64,000 bases of DNA from Citrus sinensis (Eukaryota > Streptophyta > Magnoliopsida > Sapindales > Rutaceae), in NCBI RefSeq assembly GCF_022201045.2, contig NC_068557.1:2604001-2668000 (forward strand), given 5' to 3'. A program made the translations under genes and the position numbers. Positions 23,925 through 37,100 of this stretch are shown here, one piece after another; position 1 is the first letter of the stretch, and every line of letters begins with the position of its first letter. Under the pieces are notes generated by a model that was not told the DNA's origin, made no database searches, and worked only from the letters and a program-made list of their open reading frames with translations.

Positions 23925-25140
23925 ATTGTCTTTTTATTTTAGTTTTTCAATTATTATTATTATTAATATTTTAGTTTCTTTAGTAAAAGAGAGGAATTAT
24001 TTAGTCCGGAATCCTAGAATTCGAACGCATGGTAGGTTCCAACATTTATGCAGTAGATAAATAAAGAGAGCAAAGTGTCATGGGATGAGTGTTTTGCGCA
24101 GCTAACCCGTGCGGCACTTAGACAACTTTGCCGAATGTTGCTAAGTAAGCCTAGAGATTCTCGAACTAGAGAAGAGAGCAATTGAGCCAAAGAAGAAAAC
24201 TTGTATTGCACAAAGAGAGAATACAATGCTTGAGTTGCTTACAAAGCTTGTTGGATACAAATGCCTAATGCCATCCCATATTTATTGGGGAGGCTTTGCC
24301 TAACTTTGCCTAATTTTACCTAACTTTGCCAAACTTGGTCAAACTCTAGAGTATTTTACAATTTCCTAACTATTTGCATGTGTTGGAATTGTATAAAGTA
24401 TTCTAGAATATTTACATGTTCACATGTGCTAGAGTTGCCTAGAACCTTCCGGAATTGGGCCAAGCTAGCACTCTTGGCCTTGTGTTGGCTCTCTAGCCCG
24501 AAATTGTGGGCAATTGGGCTAGCGGATTGGGCGGTCCGCAACAAAAGGCTGTTGGATTGCAATACAGAGTTTTCTAGATAATTTCTTAATAAATTAAACA
24601 CGTTTTATTCATTAAATTTCTTTTTTAATTACTTAAAACACATCAAATATCAATTAGTTTTGGTGGTTTATAAATGATGAAAGTGTAAATTTTGAATTTC
24701 GCTTTCAACATTTAGAACCTTAATTTACAACATTAACTTTTTTTTGTCAACAAAGTTAAATTTAAATTTTTGGGGAGATAATAATAAAGTAATTTCGAAA
24801 GAAAAAATGAAAAGAAAAGAAAAGACGTCCGTGACCGTTGGACCTTAACGGCTAGTTTGTCAAAATTCCTCTTTAAACAACGAAACGACAGCACAACGGC
24901 TTTTGAAGGATCAAAACTCATTGCTCTGCGCCACGTGTCCTCCTATGTTCTTCTTTGCGGTTACGTCACTCTTGTCTCAACAATCTTTTTTTCCATTTTT
25001 ACTTTCTGTCTAAAGAGCAAGCTCTCCTCAACTCACAGCCGTTAGATTAGATTCTTTTAACCATTCGACGGTCAAAAGGCAACAGATGATGAAACCCGAC
25101 ATGTTGCTATTCATAGAAGTCATATCCTTAGAATTTGTTA
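23925..25140 (+). repeat. Duplicated non-coding segment with G-box, copy 3
   Basis: A shortened version of 10016-11200 lacking several hundred AT-rich bases in the middle and carrying a solo LTR at 24076-24543. The G-box CCACGTGTCC (24931-24940) and the GACGTCCGTGACCGTTG block (about 24823) are conserved. Confidence 0.7.
24076..24543. mobile_element. Solo LTR, 468 bp
   Basis: The block starts TGTCATGGGATGAG and ends GTCCGCAACA (TG...CA). It is flanked by AAAG on both sides (24072-24075 and 24544-24547). The empty site GAGAGCAAAGGCTGTTGG is seen in the matching segments near 16021 and 44503. No internal retroelement sequence remains, so it is most simply a solo LTR left after recombination between two LTRs. 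The short or imperfect target repeat (4 bases, where 5 is usual) is the weak point. Confidence 0.8.
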
Positions 25141-25881
25141 AAAATTCACAAGTAAAATCAATCATTTAACCGTTAAATATTTGAAAATCGGCTAGATTAA
25201 CTTATTTATCTCCATGTTTTGAGAAACATATTATTAAACTTTCAACAAAATTTGATAATATATATGATATAATTTGTAACACGACTTACTGATTAAACAT
25301 GAAAATGATATAAATTAAGTTAATAAATTTAAATTAATCAAAGATTACACAAGTAGTAATCGTATAAAATATGTGTAATTTATTTACTAACTTGTTTGGG
25401 TTTAGATTTTTTTTCAATATTATATATGACATCATAATTATAGTATTAACCATATAGGTCCTCAATAATATTTAAATAAAAAATATTAAACGGGTGAAAA
25501 TTAAAACAAAATCTAATTTAAAGATATATTAATAATACTTTTATCAATCGTGTGCTAAATTAGTGTTTTAAGCTTTTTAGTTTCATCGAACTCGTGCCGC
25601 CCAAAATTTTCATGATGAAGAATACGATAAATAATCCAACCTAAACTACTACAAGTCTATAACAGGGTCTCTGCAAAAATATTATCTATCACTTATGCCC
25701 TTTCATTTAAATTTCTGTAAACATTAGGGACCTTCTTGCTATTCTCTCAAGCCTGCAAATACCAAGAGTCATTCGCAGTCTACTCATATTACAAAAACCA
25801 AAACAAGAAATAATTCGGGCGGGGAAAAAAATTCATATCACAAAATCAAAATTTCTCACACTCTTAAGTTCTAATACAGAG

Positions 25882-26088
25882 ATGGCGCAAGTTAGTATTT
25901 GCAGAGCTGTGGCTTTGATTCTCTTCATTGCAGCGCTTTTCTCAATGACAGCTGTCGGCAGTGCACAGGATGTCGACCTAGCGCCGTCGCCGAGCATGGA
26001 CGCCGGAGCTGCGTTCCCGGTGACTGTTTCCGCTGGCTTTGTTTGCCTCTCACTCTTCTTCTCAGTCATTGCTCTACTATTGCAGTAA
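25882..26088 (+). CDS. Arabinogalactan peptide (AG-peptide), copy 2
   Basis: The 68-residue layout is the same as copy 1: signal peptide ending about TAVGSA, core QDVDLAPSPSMDAGAAF, and hydrophobic GPI-type tail with FVCLSLFFSVIALLLQ. Differences from copy 1 are few (Ile for Val, Phe for Leu in the signal peptide, Gly for Val before SA, Ala for Asp in the core, Leu for Ser in the tail). The TATA position upstream reads TGCAAATA rather than TATAAATA, so expression may be altered. That is a sequence observation; its effect is not known. The product is predicted to be secreted and GPI-anchored. Confidence 0.85.
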   Translation: MAQVSICRAVALILFIAALFSMTAVGSAQDVDLAPSPSMDAGAAFPVTVSAGFVCLSLFFSVIALLLQ

Positions 26089-27871
26089 TAGGTTCTTGAG
26101 AGACTCAGATTTTTATTTTATTTTTATTATTAGGATATTTATTACTTTTGAAATTTTTGGGTATTTTTTTAATTGCTATTTGGTGGAAGTGCATGTGTTT
26201 GAGTTGCTGTGAGTGAGAATATTAGTTTTAATAATTCAATTATTTTTCCTCTAATCTTTGGCTAGGGTTGTTTTTTCTTTTTATTTTTTTTACGGTCTTG
26301 ATATTATATTTTATTTTAATTATAAAAATTGGTATTGTTATTTATCATCTTTCATCTATCTTTAATATTCATCGTGCTTAATATTGTTAGCTCCATTTTA
26401 CTTCGCTACTAAAAATGTCCCAGAGATCATTTCTATTTTAAGTATATTTAGTACAAAAACTAGCTGAAGGAAATTGACTTTAAATAAGAAAAAAAATCTA
26501 TTTAGATGGTTAAAATCTAAAGTTAATTGAAAATCTATTGCAAATTAAGAATTCAAAATCCGTGTCATTATTTTAAGGCAAAAATTTCTCAAGAAAAATT
26601 GAACTGGGGATAGTTTTATGTAGGTTCGTACTTTCAATTTCAAATGGGCCGGTTTAATAATTAGACCATCTACTTTCATCATACTTATCTTGAAATTCAA
26701 TTTTTTCCTTACATACTTTCTGTGCTTTTTCCAAAATTTTTTCTTTTTTTTTTTTCAGGTTTCATTTAAACCAAATTTTCTCCATTATCCATTCGCAAAT
26801 GAATATTGAATCACCTTAGGAATATGCAAAACCTGTGAAGTTGATACAGAGCAATTAACAAATCTTGGTTTGCAGACAATTTGATTGTAATCAGTTCCCA
26901 ACTCTTTTCATTATCTTCTGAACGCAACTTGCATCTGTTGAGGTTAGCTGATGAAGAAGATACTCAAAAATACAAACAATAAATTAAAAACAAAGGCAAC
27001 AAGCAAGAGACATACAAATTTAGAGTGCCCCTCTCTGTGTGAGGCTAATGGTCAATTTTGGAATTATTGTTCGTCAAAATTGATTGTTTGAAAATAACTA
27101 CAAACGTGTGTTTCGGTAAATTATTTTATTTGATTTCAGCCCGAGATATATTAATTTGGCACTTAAAAATTAAGAAAAAAAAAAGAATATTCTGGATTAA
27201 ACGAAACTTGGAAAGAAGCCCCGAAAGACCTTGACTCCAAAAGAAATCTACTTCAATCTTTGGAAAATTTTGATACAAGTTCTAAATTTTCCACAAGATA
27301 TCCCCAAATGTAATTTTCAAACAACTGCTGTTGGTGTTGTCTAGCTCGTTTTAGACGTTTAGGAATTGTTAGAACTTGTAAAAGGACAATGACTTCTTGA
27401 GTCATGAATAAAAGACCATTTATTTATACATAGATTTATGGATTAATAAAAGTCTGTGCGGCTCCAAAACCAATTTTTACTGATTATTTGATTATTTTTA
27501 TTACAAATTTATAGGGTAGAAAATAAGAAAACAAAGTAAAAAAAAAAAAAATTATAGTACTAGTTATTTTACAAGGGTAATTCTGTCAATTTGAGGATAA
27601 TCAAAATATTTATGTAGATTTATACCAATCATATACACAAATCAAACTCCCTCAAAAGTCTTAAAGGCCAGAGAATACCTTGACTCACTATTGTGATTGA
27701 AAAACGTGTGGGCAATTAATGTACAGGAGGAGGATTTAACGCGGGAAGAAAAATAGAAGACAACTATGAGTCTGCTCATGGTGTCCTTTTCCAGGGTTAA
27801 AATGTTTATATAAACTTCGTAAGAGCTTGCTGAATCCAATAGCTCAATCAACCGAAAAGTTAATTATAAGC
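26089..27871 (+). other. Module spacer between AG-peptide 2 and RLK B
   Basis: The spacer is equivalent to 18054-20043 but holds a single copy of the 130 bp block (26470-26600). It also has the GATGAAGAAGATACTC block (26950) and the RLK upstream region with CCTTGACTCACTATTGTG (27678) and an intact TATATAAAC box near 27808. No gene was seen. Confidence 0.6.
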
Positions 27872-30235
27872 ATGGATCCGGCATCCTCCATTTTCAGATT
27901 GGCGGCCCTTGTATGGGTTGCAATATTTACATGCGATAACGTTGCTGTTAGAAGTGGTACAATTGTCACAGCATCTGCTTTGTCACCCATACAGTTAGAA
28001 AAGAAAGCTTTAATCAATACTGGCTGGTGGAACAGCAGCTTCTGGACGACGGACCATTGCAAGTGGGAAGGCATCACTTGCAATTCAGCAGGAAGCATAT
28101 TCGAGCTATACTTATCAGGGTATTATGCTGGCTTCAATTGGCGGCTTAGCCAATTAAACTTCTCTTGCTTTCCGAACCTCGTAAAGCTGACGATCCAGTT
28201 CTTTGCTCTTACTGGAAGCATACCACCAGAAATTAGTGCTCTTTCAAAACTCCAACTGCTGGACTTGTCCTCGAACGGGCTTACAGGTAACATACGAACT
28301 TAACTTCATTACCGCATATTATTTGAGCAATCATATTTAAATGGATTAAGTTTGAGAGAATACTGACAAAAACAAAGGTAAACCAGGCCTATTTTATCAT
28401 ATTAATTGAAAAAATAATAATAATAATTAACACGGTAGACACACCTGTTTACACCATTGTTTTTATTTATGCTCTATCAACGTTTAATTTCTTCAACATT
28501 TTTTTTCATTATTTTCGTAGACTAATAACATAAATGTATAAAATAGGTACAATCCCTCCAGAAATTGGGAACCTGAAGAATTTGATCGAGTTGAATGTGG
28601 GCAGTAACAGCCTAATTGGGCCTATTCCTTCAGCTCTAGGGAGTTTGACCAATCTGAGCAATTTGGATCTTTCCTCTAACAAACTTTCTGGAAAAATTCC
28701 TCCAGAGATAGCAGGTATGAAGAATCTAACCTGGTTGGACCTATCAAATAACAACATAAAAGGTTCAATTCCCGGTGAGATCACCGAATTATCTCGACTT
28801 GATTATCTAGATCTTTCCTCTAACAAACTTTCTGGCCAAGTACCGTTTTCAAATGAACAACTCTCAAGCGTGTATATAGTAAGACTCTCTCCTAACAAGG
28901 GTTTATGCGGCGGCAATTTTCTTGATCTTCCCTCATGCGATACAACCAAACCTGCCACTCTCTTTGTTGAAATTTTTCTTCCCCTCGCCATAGTCCTCTC
29001 AGTCATAGTCTTTGCATGCTTACTACTTGCTAAACGTAAGTACAAGAAACCCAAACTCGAGGAAAGAGCAACCAATAACATAGATGTATTTTCAATATGG
29101 AATTATGATGGTAGAATTGTCTACGAGGATCTGATTGAAGCCACGGAAGATTTTCACATTAAATAATGCATTGGTACCGGAGGCTATGGCAGCGTCTACA
29201 AGGCACAGCTTCCCAACGGCAAGGTATTTGCATTGAAAAAGCTTCACACTTCAGAAACAGAGGAATTGGCGTTCATCAAGAGTTTCCGAAACGAGGCTCA
29301 AGTGCTTTCTCAAGTACTGCACCGTAATATTGTCAAATTATACGGTTTTTGCTTGCACAGAAAATGCATGTTTCTCATTTACGAGTACATGAAGAGAGGA
29401 AGCTTGTTCTGCAATTTACACAATAATGAGGACGCCGTGGAGTTGGATTGGGCTAAGAGGGTGAACATTGTAAAAGCCATGGCACATGCTTTGGCTTACT
29501 TGCATCATGACTGCTCACCATCAATTGTTCACCGCGACATATCGAGCAACAACATTCTACTTAACTCAAAATTGGAGGCATTTGTTGCTGACTTTGGCAC
29601 TGCCAGGCTTCTACATGCCCCGATTCGTCCAATCGAACTCTATTAGCAGGAACATATGGATATATAGCTCCAGGTTTACCCTTATGATATCTATTATTCT
29701 CACGATCGATCCTTTATTTGGTTCAATTTTATTTTATTTTGCTTTATATTGCAGTCATATCCCATAACATCTCTCTTAAATAGATAGCCAGCTGGCTAGA
29801 GAAACTCACAAATGAAATTATCTCTTTTATTAGCGGGAAGCTACATTCTATGATTACATTTTTTTGTTTTGGGCAGAACTTGCCTACACCATGGTTATGA
29901 CGGAGAAATGTGATGTTTATAGCTTTGGAGTGGTGACACTTGAAGTATTAATGGGAAAGCATCCAAGGGACCTTCTTTCGTCATTATCATCATCATCTGA
30001 TCCAAAAATCATGTTGATTGATGTTTTAGACCAACGTCTTCCACCTCCAGTTGATCGAAAGGTTATTCGAGATATCCTTCTTGCTTCAACAATTTCATTT
30101 GCATGCTTGCAATCGAACCCAAAGTCTCGACCTACGATGCAATATGTGTCTCAAGAATTTCTCATCACTCGCAAGACTCCATTGGTAAAGCATGCTGCTA
30201 TTCAAGATATTTCCATCTCAGAACTTAGAAACTAA
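27872..30235 (+). pseudogene. RLK copy B: same lesions as copy A
   Basis: Exons by analogy are 27872-28286, 28547-29673 and 29877-30235, exactly 7828 bp to the right of copy A throughout. It carries the same TAA (29164-29166) after DFHIK and the same 2 bp insertion near 29617. From the middle of exon 1 to just after the stop the two copies look almost identical, introns included. I noticed only three differences: one intron base, MKRGSL for MERGSL, and one silent base near the end. The first about 100 coding bases and the 3' flank instead resemble copy D. That mosaic indicates gene conversion. The upstream TATA box is intact. Confidence 0.85.
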
Positions 30236-30685
30236 TAAAGGATGTATTTGATTGATCAATGTGATTTGCTAATCTTAAATGTATTTCATTGATGGTATTT
30301 TGTAAAACTTTGGTGAGGGTGAATTTTGGTGAAATTGGTGTTTCCAATCTAAACGATTACATCTTTAATTATTGTTTCTGAGTGAATTGCATGTGCAAAT
30401 AAGGTCAGCAAGTTTTGTTATTCTGCTTAGGAAACCTTCTTCCATCCGCATTATTTTTATAAATTAATATCGTGTGCAATATCTGCCTCTCGTTATTATC
30501 TTTCAACCGCACAAATAAATAATCATAATAATAGCAATAATTATTGTAACTCATGAGTTGTCCGAACAGTAAATCAAAGTTGGAATATTTCCATATTGTG
30601 GCATGACATGGGCTTTTCTTCTCAATCAAATTTTAACAAATTTTGGATTCTCTATTTTCACTATTTAATTGAGTAGACTGCAGGT

Positions 30686-30868
30686 ATGAATGTAGACAAA
30701 TCGTTAGCCTTACTTCACAGAAGTTTCATTGCAAGTCGTTTTGCATTGGCGCATAAGAGTGATCAATTGAATAGGAACGGCAATGTTGAAGTTGATATGA
30801 TAAAAGTGAAAATGACTAGATATTCCGCAAAGTCTAAAATTCAAGAAATTGAAGCACCAATCAAGTGA
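30686..30868 (+). other. Second conserved exon-like fragment, copy 2 (60 codons, with ATG)
   Basis: The frame begins MNVDKSLALLHRSFIASRFA, is rich in Lys/Arg (VKMTRYSAKSK) and ends at TGA. In this copy alone an A-to-G change supplies an ATG (copy 1 has ATA). No family is recognised. A real small protein cannot be excluded, but the other copies argue for an exon fragment. Confidence 0.35.
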
Positions 30869-31988
30869 TCAAATTCTCTCATGTAATTAATTATCATCAA
30901 TTGGCTTGAAGGTCGTCAAGAAGGCAGTGGGTTGACAAATTAAATTAAATTGTTCTTTCATAAATGGTAAATAAATATAATCAATCAAAGACCTAGGTCA
31001 TATTTGGTATTAAGGTATTGTAATTTCTAAGTTATAACTACTTTGGAACAAAAATGTAATTATAAAATAAAAGCTGAGAATGTATAATCAATATAACTTT
31101 TAACTAATATTTTTGCCAAAAATAATAAAGATATTATAGGTTTCTCATCTTACAAGTGTGAGATCAAATCAACTTAACTTTTATACCACAATTGGCAGTA
31201 ATTGGTATTAATTTATTGACTATCTTGAGTCAATAAATTAAGGACAATGACTATCTTGAGTCATGAATAAAAGACCATTTATTTATACTAATAAAAATCT
31301 GTGTGGCTCCAAAACCAATTTTTACTGATTACTTGATTATTTTTATTCCCAGAATGACACAAATTACAAATTTATAGGGTAGAAAATAACAAAACAAAAG
31401 TAAAAAAAAAAAAATTATAGTACTAGTTATTTTACAAGGGTAATTCTATCAATTTGATTGATGACTGATACAATAAACTTAAGGTGAAAAATTAAACAAA
31501 TTTAAATTTTTAAAGTATTTTTTATAATAAAGTAAACTTAAGATGGATAACCTATAATTTCCATATCATTATTTGTCCAAATCCTCCATTTAGACTAGCC
31601 AAATGAAGTTATTTGGAAGCTACTCTACCAGGCCCCAAGTTTACTAGTAAACATGTGATTGCCAGTCACTAATAAAAAGAGAAAAATAACAAAAAAAGCA
31701 ATGTTATTGAGGATAACCAAAATATATGTGTAGATTTACACCAATCATATGCAGAAACCAAATTCCCTCAAAAGTCTAAAAGGCCATAGAATACCTTGAC
31801 TCGCTATTGTGATTGAAAAACGTGTGTGGCGATTAATGTACGGGCGGAGGATTTAACGCGGGAAGAAAAATAGAAGACGACTATGAGTCTGCTCATGGTG
31901 TCCTTTTCCAGGGTTAAAATGTTTATATAAACTTTGTAAGAGCTTCATGAATCCAATAGCTCCATCAACCGAAAAGTTAATTATAAGC
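30869..31988 (+). other. Spacer between RLK B and RLK C
   Basis: The left part matches the 3' flank of RLK A (23024-23350). The right part matches the upstream region of other RLK copies, with CCTTGACTCGCTATTGTG (31794) and TATATAAAC (about 31922). There is no AG-peptide gene between B and C, so one module half is missing here. Confidence 0.6.
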
Positions 31989-33112
31989 ATGGATCCGGCA
32001 TCCTCCATTTTCAGATTGGCGGCCCTTGTATGGGTTGTAATTTTTACTTGTGATAACGTTGCTGCTAGAACTGGTACATTTGTGACAGCATCTGCTTTGT
32101 CACCCTTACAGTTAGAAGCGAAAGCTTTACTCAATACTGGCTGGTGGGACAGCAGCTTCTGGACGGCCAACTACTCTTCGGATCATTGCAAGTGGATTGG
32201 ATTCACTTGCAATTCAGCTGGAAGCATAATCGGGCTACACTTATCAAGGGATTATGGTAGCTTCGAGGAACCGGTACAGCTTAGCCAATTAAACTTTTCT
32301 TGCTTTCCGAACCTCGAAAATCTGACATTCCAGTCCTTTCCTCTTGCTGGAAGCATACCACCAGAAATTAGTGCTCTTTCAAAACTCCAACGGCTGGACT
32401 TGTCCTCGAACAGGCTTACAGGTAACATACGAAATTAACTTCACTACCGCATATTATTTGAGCAATGATATTTAAATGGATAAGTTTGAGAGAATACTGA
32501 CAAAAACAAAGGTAAACCTGGCCTATTTTATCATATTAATTGAAAAAAAAATAATTAACATGGTAAAAACACATTTCTACCATTGTTCCTATTAATATCA
32601 ACGTTTAATTTCTTTAATTCTTTTTTTTGGTTATTTTCGTAAATGGATAACGTAAATGTATAACAGGTAGTATCCCTTCAGAGATTGGGAATTTGAGGAA
32701 TCTTGTCTATCTAAATATTTCTAAAAACATCCTTACTGGAACTGTTCCTTCAACTCTTGGTAGTTTAACCAACTTGAAAAATATGGGCCTTTCTTACAAC
32801 CAGCTCAGTGGTCCGCTACCTCAGGAAATTGGGAACCTGAAGAATCTAATGGAGTTGGACTTGGGCACTAATAGCCTAATTGGGCCTATTCCTTCAACTC
32901 TTGGTCGCTTAACCAATTTGAATTATATGAGCCTCTCTCGCAACATGTTCGGTGGTCTACTACCTCAGGAAATTGGGAACCTGAAGAATTTGATCGAGTT
33001 GAATGTGGGCAGTAACAGCCTAATTGGGCCGATTCCTTCAACTCTAGGTCTTTTGACCGATTTGAGCTATTTGGATCTTAGTTGTAACCAATTCAGCAGC
33101 TCAATTCCAAAT

Positions 33113-33187
33113 GATACAACCAAACTTCTGGTAGAAATGTGTTTTTACCAGAAGTGATACAACCAAGTGATACAACCAAACTTCTGG
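33113..33187 (+). repeat. Local scrambled repeat with hairpin in RLK C
   Basis: GATACAACCAAACTTCTGGT occurs at 33113-33132 and again at 33168-33187, with a shorter GATACAACCA at 33156. ACTTCTGGTA (33124-33133) pairs with TACCAGAAGT (33146-33155) around a 12-base loop. The left edge joins LRR sequence directly to the pre-membrane CDTTK-coding stretch, so the intervening LRRs were deleted. Confidence 0.8.
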
Positions 33188-33736
33188 TTCTCTTTATTGA
33201 AATTTTTTTTCCCATCACCGTAGTCATAATCTTTGCACGCTTGCTACTTGTTAAACGTAAGTACAAGAAACCCGAACTCAAGGAAAGAGCAACCAATAGC
33301 ATAGATGTATTTTCAGTATGGAATTATGATGGTAGGATTGTCTACGAGGATCTGATTAGAGCCACGGAAGATTTTGACATTAGATATTGCATTGGTACCG
33401 GAGGCTATGGCAGCGTCTACAAGGCACAGCTTCCCAACGGCAAAGTATTTGCACTGAAAAAGCTTCACACTTCAGAAACAGAGGAATTGGCATTCATCAA
33501 GAGTTTCCGAAACGAGGCTCAAGTACTTTCTCAAGTACTGCACCGTAATATTGTCAAATTATACGGTTTTTGCTTGCACAGAAAATGCATGTTTCTCATT
33601 TACGAGTACATGGAGGGAGGAAGCTTGTTCTGCAATTTACACAATAATGAAGAAGCCGTAGAGTTGGATTGGGCTAAGAGGGTGAACATTGTAAAAGCCA
33701 TGGCACATGCTTTGGCTTACTTGCATCATGATTGCT

Positions 33737-34150
33737 TGTTGAATCAAAATAGAGTAAAAACTCTAATTGATCAAGAAGAAGAAAAACTCTCTTTAGAATA
33801 ATCTCACAAAATTGCAAAAAGAGAAGAACTCTTAAGAAAGCTTTCAAATGCTTATAATAAAGCTTTTTATTGTTGAATAATAAAACTCAAATACAAATGA
33901 GGTATTTATAGGTTACAAGAAACAATCTAAACCACTCATTAAAATAACCACAAACTAATTTAAACCATTGAAATTAAACATGGGAAAAATACCTAATTTT
34001 CACCTAACTAAATTGATGTAAGCAATGACATCAAATTAATTTAGGTGTGGACTTATTTGGGCTAATATTCACCTAACTAAATTGATGTAAGCAATGACAT
34101 CAAATTAATTTAGGTGTGGACTTATTTGGGCTAATATTGACTTCTCAACA
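33737..34150 (-). repeat. Copia 3' LTR (left in window)
   Basis: 414 bp, TG...CA. It contains two tandem 69 bp units (34001-34069 and 34070-34138). Each has CACCTAACTAAATTGATGT facing ACATCAAATTAATTTAGGTG, so each can fold as a hairpin. Confidence 0.95.
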
Positions 34151-37100
34151 CTCCCCCTCAATGTTAGCCCCCATTCTTTGAATCATGCCAAGCTGACGAC
34201 GGAAATGTTCAAACTTTCCAACACTCAAGCTTTTTGTAAACAAGTCAGCAATTTGTTCATCTGTCTTGACTTGCCTCATCTCAATCTCTTCTTGCAGAAC
34301 TTTTTCCCTAACAAAGTGGTAATGCACTTCCACATGTTTAGTTCTTGCATGAAAAACAGGATTCTCCGCCAGCCGAATTGCCGATTGGTTGTCACAGTAC
34401 AACAGAACTGTATAATCTAGTGGTTGATGTAGATCATTCATTAGTTGTATCAGCCACGTGCTTTCTTGAGCTGCCATTGCTGCTGCTCGATACTCTGCTT
34501 CCGTAGTTGACATGGACACAGTCGGTTGTCTCTTGCTACACCAAGAAATCGTTCCAGATCCAAGGGTAAACATATACCCAGTAGTTGATCTGCGAGTATC
34601 GTGATCTCCTGCATAGTCAGCATCACAGTAGCCAACTAGTTTGCAATTTCCACCTTTCTTGTATAAAAGACCATAGTCTATTGTACTCTTCACATATCTG
34701 AGTACTCGCCGAACCGCTTCTAAATGAGACTTCTTCGGATTTTGCATGTATCGACTCATCACGCCAACTGCATAAGAAATGTCAGGTCGAGTCAAGGTTA
34801 AGTAGATTAGACTACCCACTAATTGTCGATACATCGATGCATCTTCCAGGTCTTTGCCTTCATGTGCACACATCTTGGCATTTGGTTCCATCGGTGTTGA
34901 GATCGGCTTACATTCTAGCATCCCAAACTTCTTCAACAAATCTTTGGCATATTTCTGTTGACAAAGAAATATCCCTTCTTTCGTCTGATCAACCTCTAGC
35001 CCAAGGAAATGCTTAAGTTGTCCAAGTTCTTTCATTTGAAAACGAACTGACAAGTTCTCCTTTGTTCGGAAAATTTCTTCAACATCATCTCCAGTGATGA
35101 TTAGATCATCTACGTACACGAGCACAATAGCTATCCTTTCTCCATTAGCTTTAGCAAACAAGCTGGAGTCTGCAGATGTTACTGAATACCCACTTTGAGT
35201 TAGAAATTCAGCAATCTTGCCATACCACGCCCTGGGTGCTTGTTTTAGTCCGTAGAGAGCCTTTCGCAGTTTACACACATACTCAGGATGACCTCGGTTC
35301 TGAAAACCCATCGGTTGAATCATGTAGATCTCTCTATCCAGCTCTCCATGGAGAAAGGCATTCTTCACGTCCATCTGCCACAAGTTCCAGCTTTTGTTGG
35401 CTGCAAGTGCAAGTAAGACTCGGACGGTTGTAAGTTTTGCCACTGGACTAAACGTTTCGTCATAATCTAGTCCATATTGTTGAGAGAAACCACGAGCTAC
35501 CAATCGAGCCTTGTACCTCTCGATTGACCCATCTGGACAGTGCTTTATTTTGTAAACCCATCTGCAGGATATGGGTTTCACATCTTTTGGCTTTGGCACG
35601 AGTTCCCAGGTCTGATTTTGCTCAAGTGCAGTGATCTCGTCTTTCATAGCTGTCATCCACTCAGAACTCTGTGACGCTTCTTCGAACGTCTCAGGTTCTA
35701 TTCCAGTTGCTTCTTCAACTATGGCTGCATTAGCGTATTTGGGATTTGGCCTTCGGGTTCTTGTTGACCTTCGTAATGGAGTTGATTCTTCTGTTTCACT
35801 AGGCACACCTTCTTCATCTGGTTGTCGATACACCCCAGATTGCCAAGGATTTAGAGTTACTCTTCGTTCGCTATCACTATCGCATAGATCCCCAGCTGAG
35901 CTTAGATGAATTTGGACAGTATGCTCCCCCATCTTTTGTTGTAGCATGTCTCCGAATTCTTTCGAGTCTGGCAGCACTTCTTTTTCTGAGGTCCACCATG
36001 AGGATGCTTCATCAAACACCACATCTCGTGATGTGTAGCACCTTCCATCTACTGGATCACAACACTTCCACCCTTTTCGCTGATTGTCGTATCCCACAAA
36101 GATACATCTGACTGCTTTCTTATCGATCTTGCTACGTAGATGGTCAGGAACAAATACATAGCATACACAACCGAATACTCGAAAATAGCTAACTGTAGGT
36201 TTCTTGTTCCACAATTTCTCAAAGGGTGAAACAAACTCCAACCTTGGTTGAGGAAGCTTGTTGATGACATGAGCTGCAGTTCTCATACCTTCGGCCCAAA
36301 ATCTTCCAGGTACATTCTTCGCATGTAGCATACTCCGGCAAATTTCAGCAAGGTGCCGATTCTTCCTCTCTGCTACACCATTTTGTTGTGGCGTATTGGC
36401 ACAAGTATACTGATGACGTATTTGGCATTCCCGTAGGTATTGAGAAAACTCTCTCGAGCTATACTCACCCCCGTTGTCTGTGCGCAAGCAACGAATCTTT
36501 TGCTCCACTTCTCCTTCGACTATCTCTTTGAACTCTTTGAACTTTGAGAATGCTTCAGATTTTTCTTTCATGAAGAAAGCCCATACATATCTGGAGAAAT
36601 CATCAATGAACGTAACCATATACCGCATTCCGCCAATTGATGGTTGCTTAACTGGTCCAAACACATCAGAGTGAATTAACTCTAATGGTTTCTTTGCTTT
36701 AAACTTCGACTCCTCGTATGGCAATTGATGTGCTTTACCATATTGACATCCCGCGCAAACAGTATTTGTTCTCACGTCAAGTTGTGGAAGTCCCTTAAGC
36801 ATCGACTTCTTCACCATCACACTTAGCTTGGAATAACTAACATGACCTAGCCGCATGTGCCACAGATCTGCCGTCTCATTCCTTCTTGTCTTGTCTACGT
36901 ATGCAGACTCAGCTGACATCACATAAACTGACTCCAATCGTCGTCCCTCCATCGTAGGGTTTTCTGAGATCTTCAGGTCTCGAAATACCTTCACATTTTG
37001 TGGACCAAACAAGACATAGTGGCCTGATGATGTCAATTGAGCTACGGATAGCAAATTTTTCTTCATTCCTGGAACATGGTAGACATCTTGAAGTGGCACT

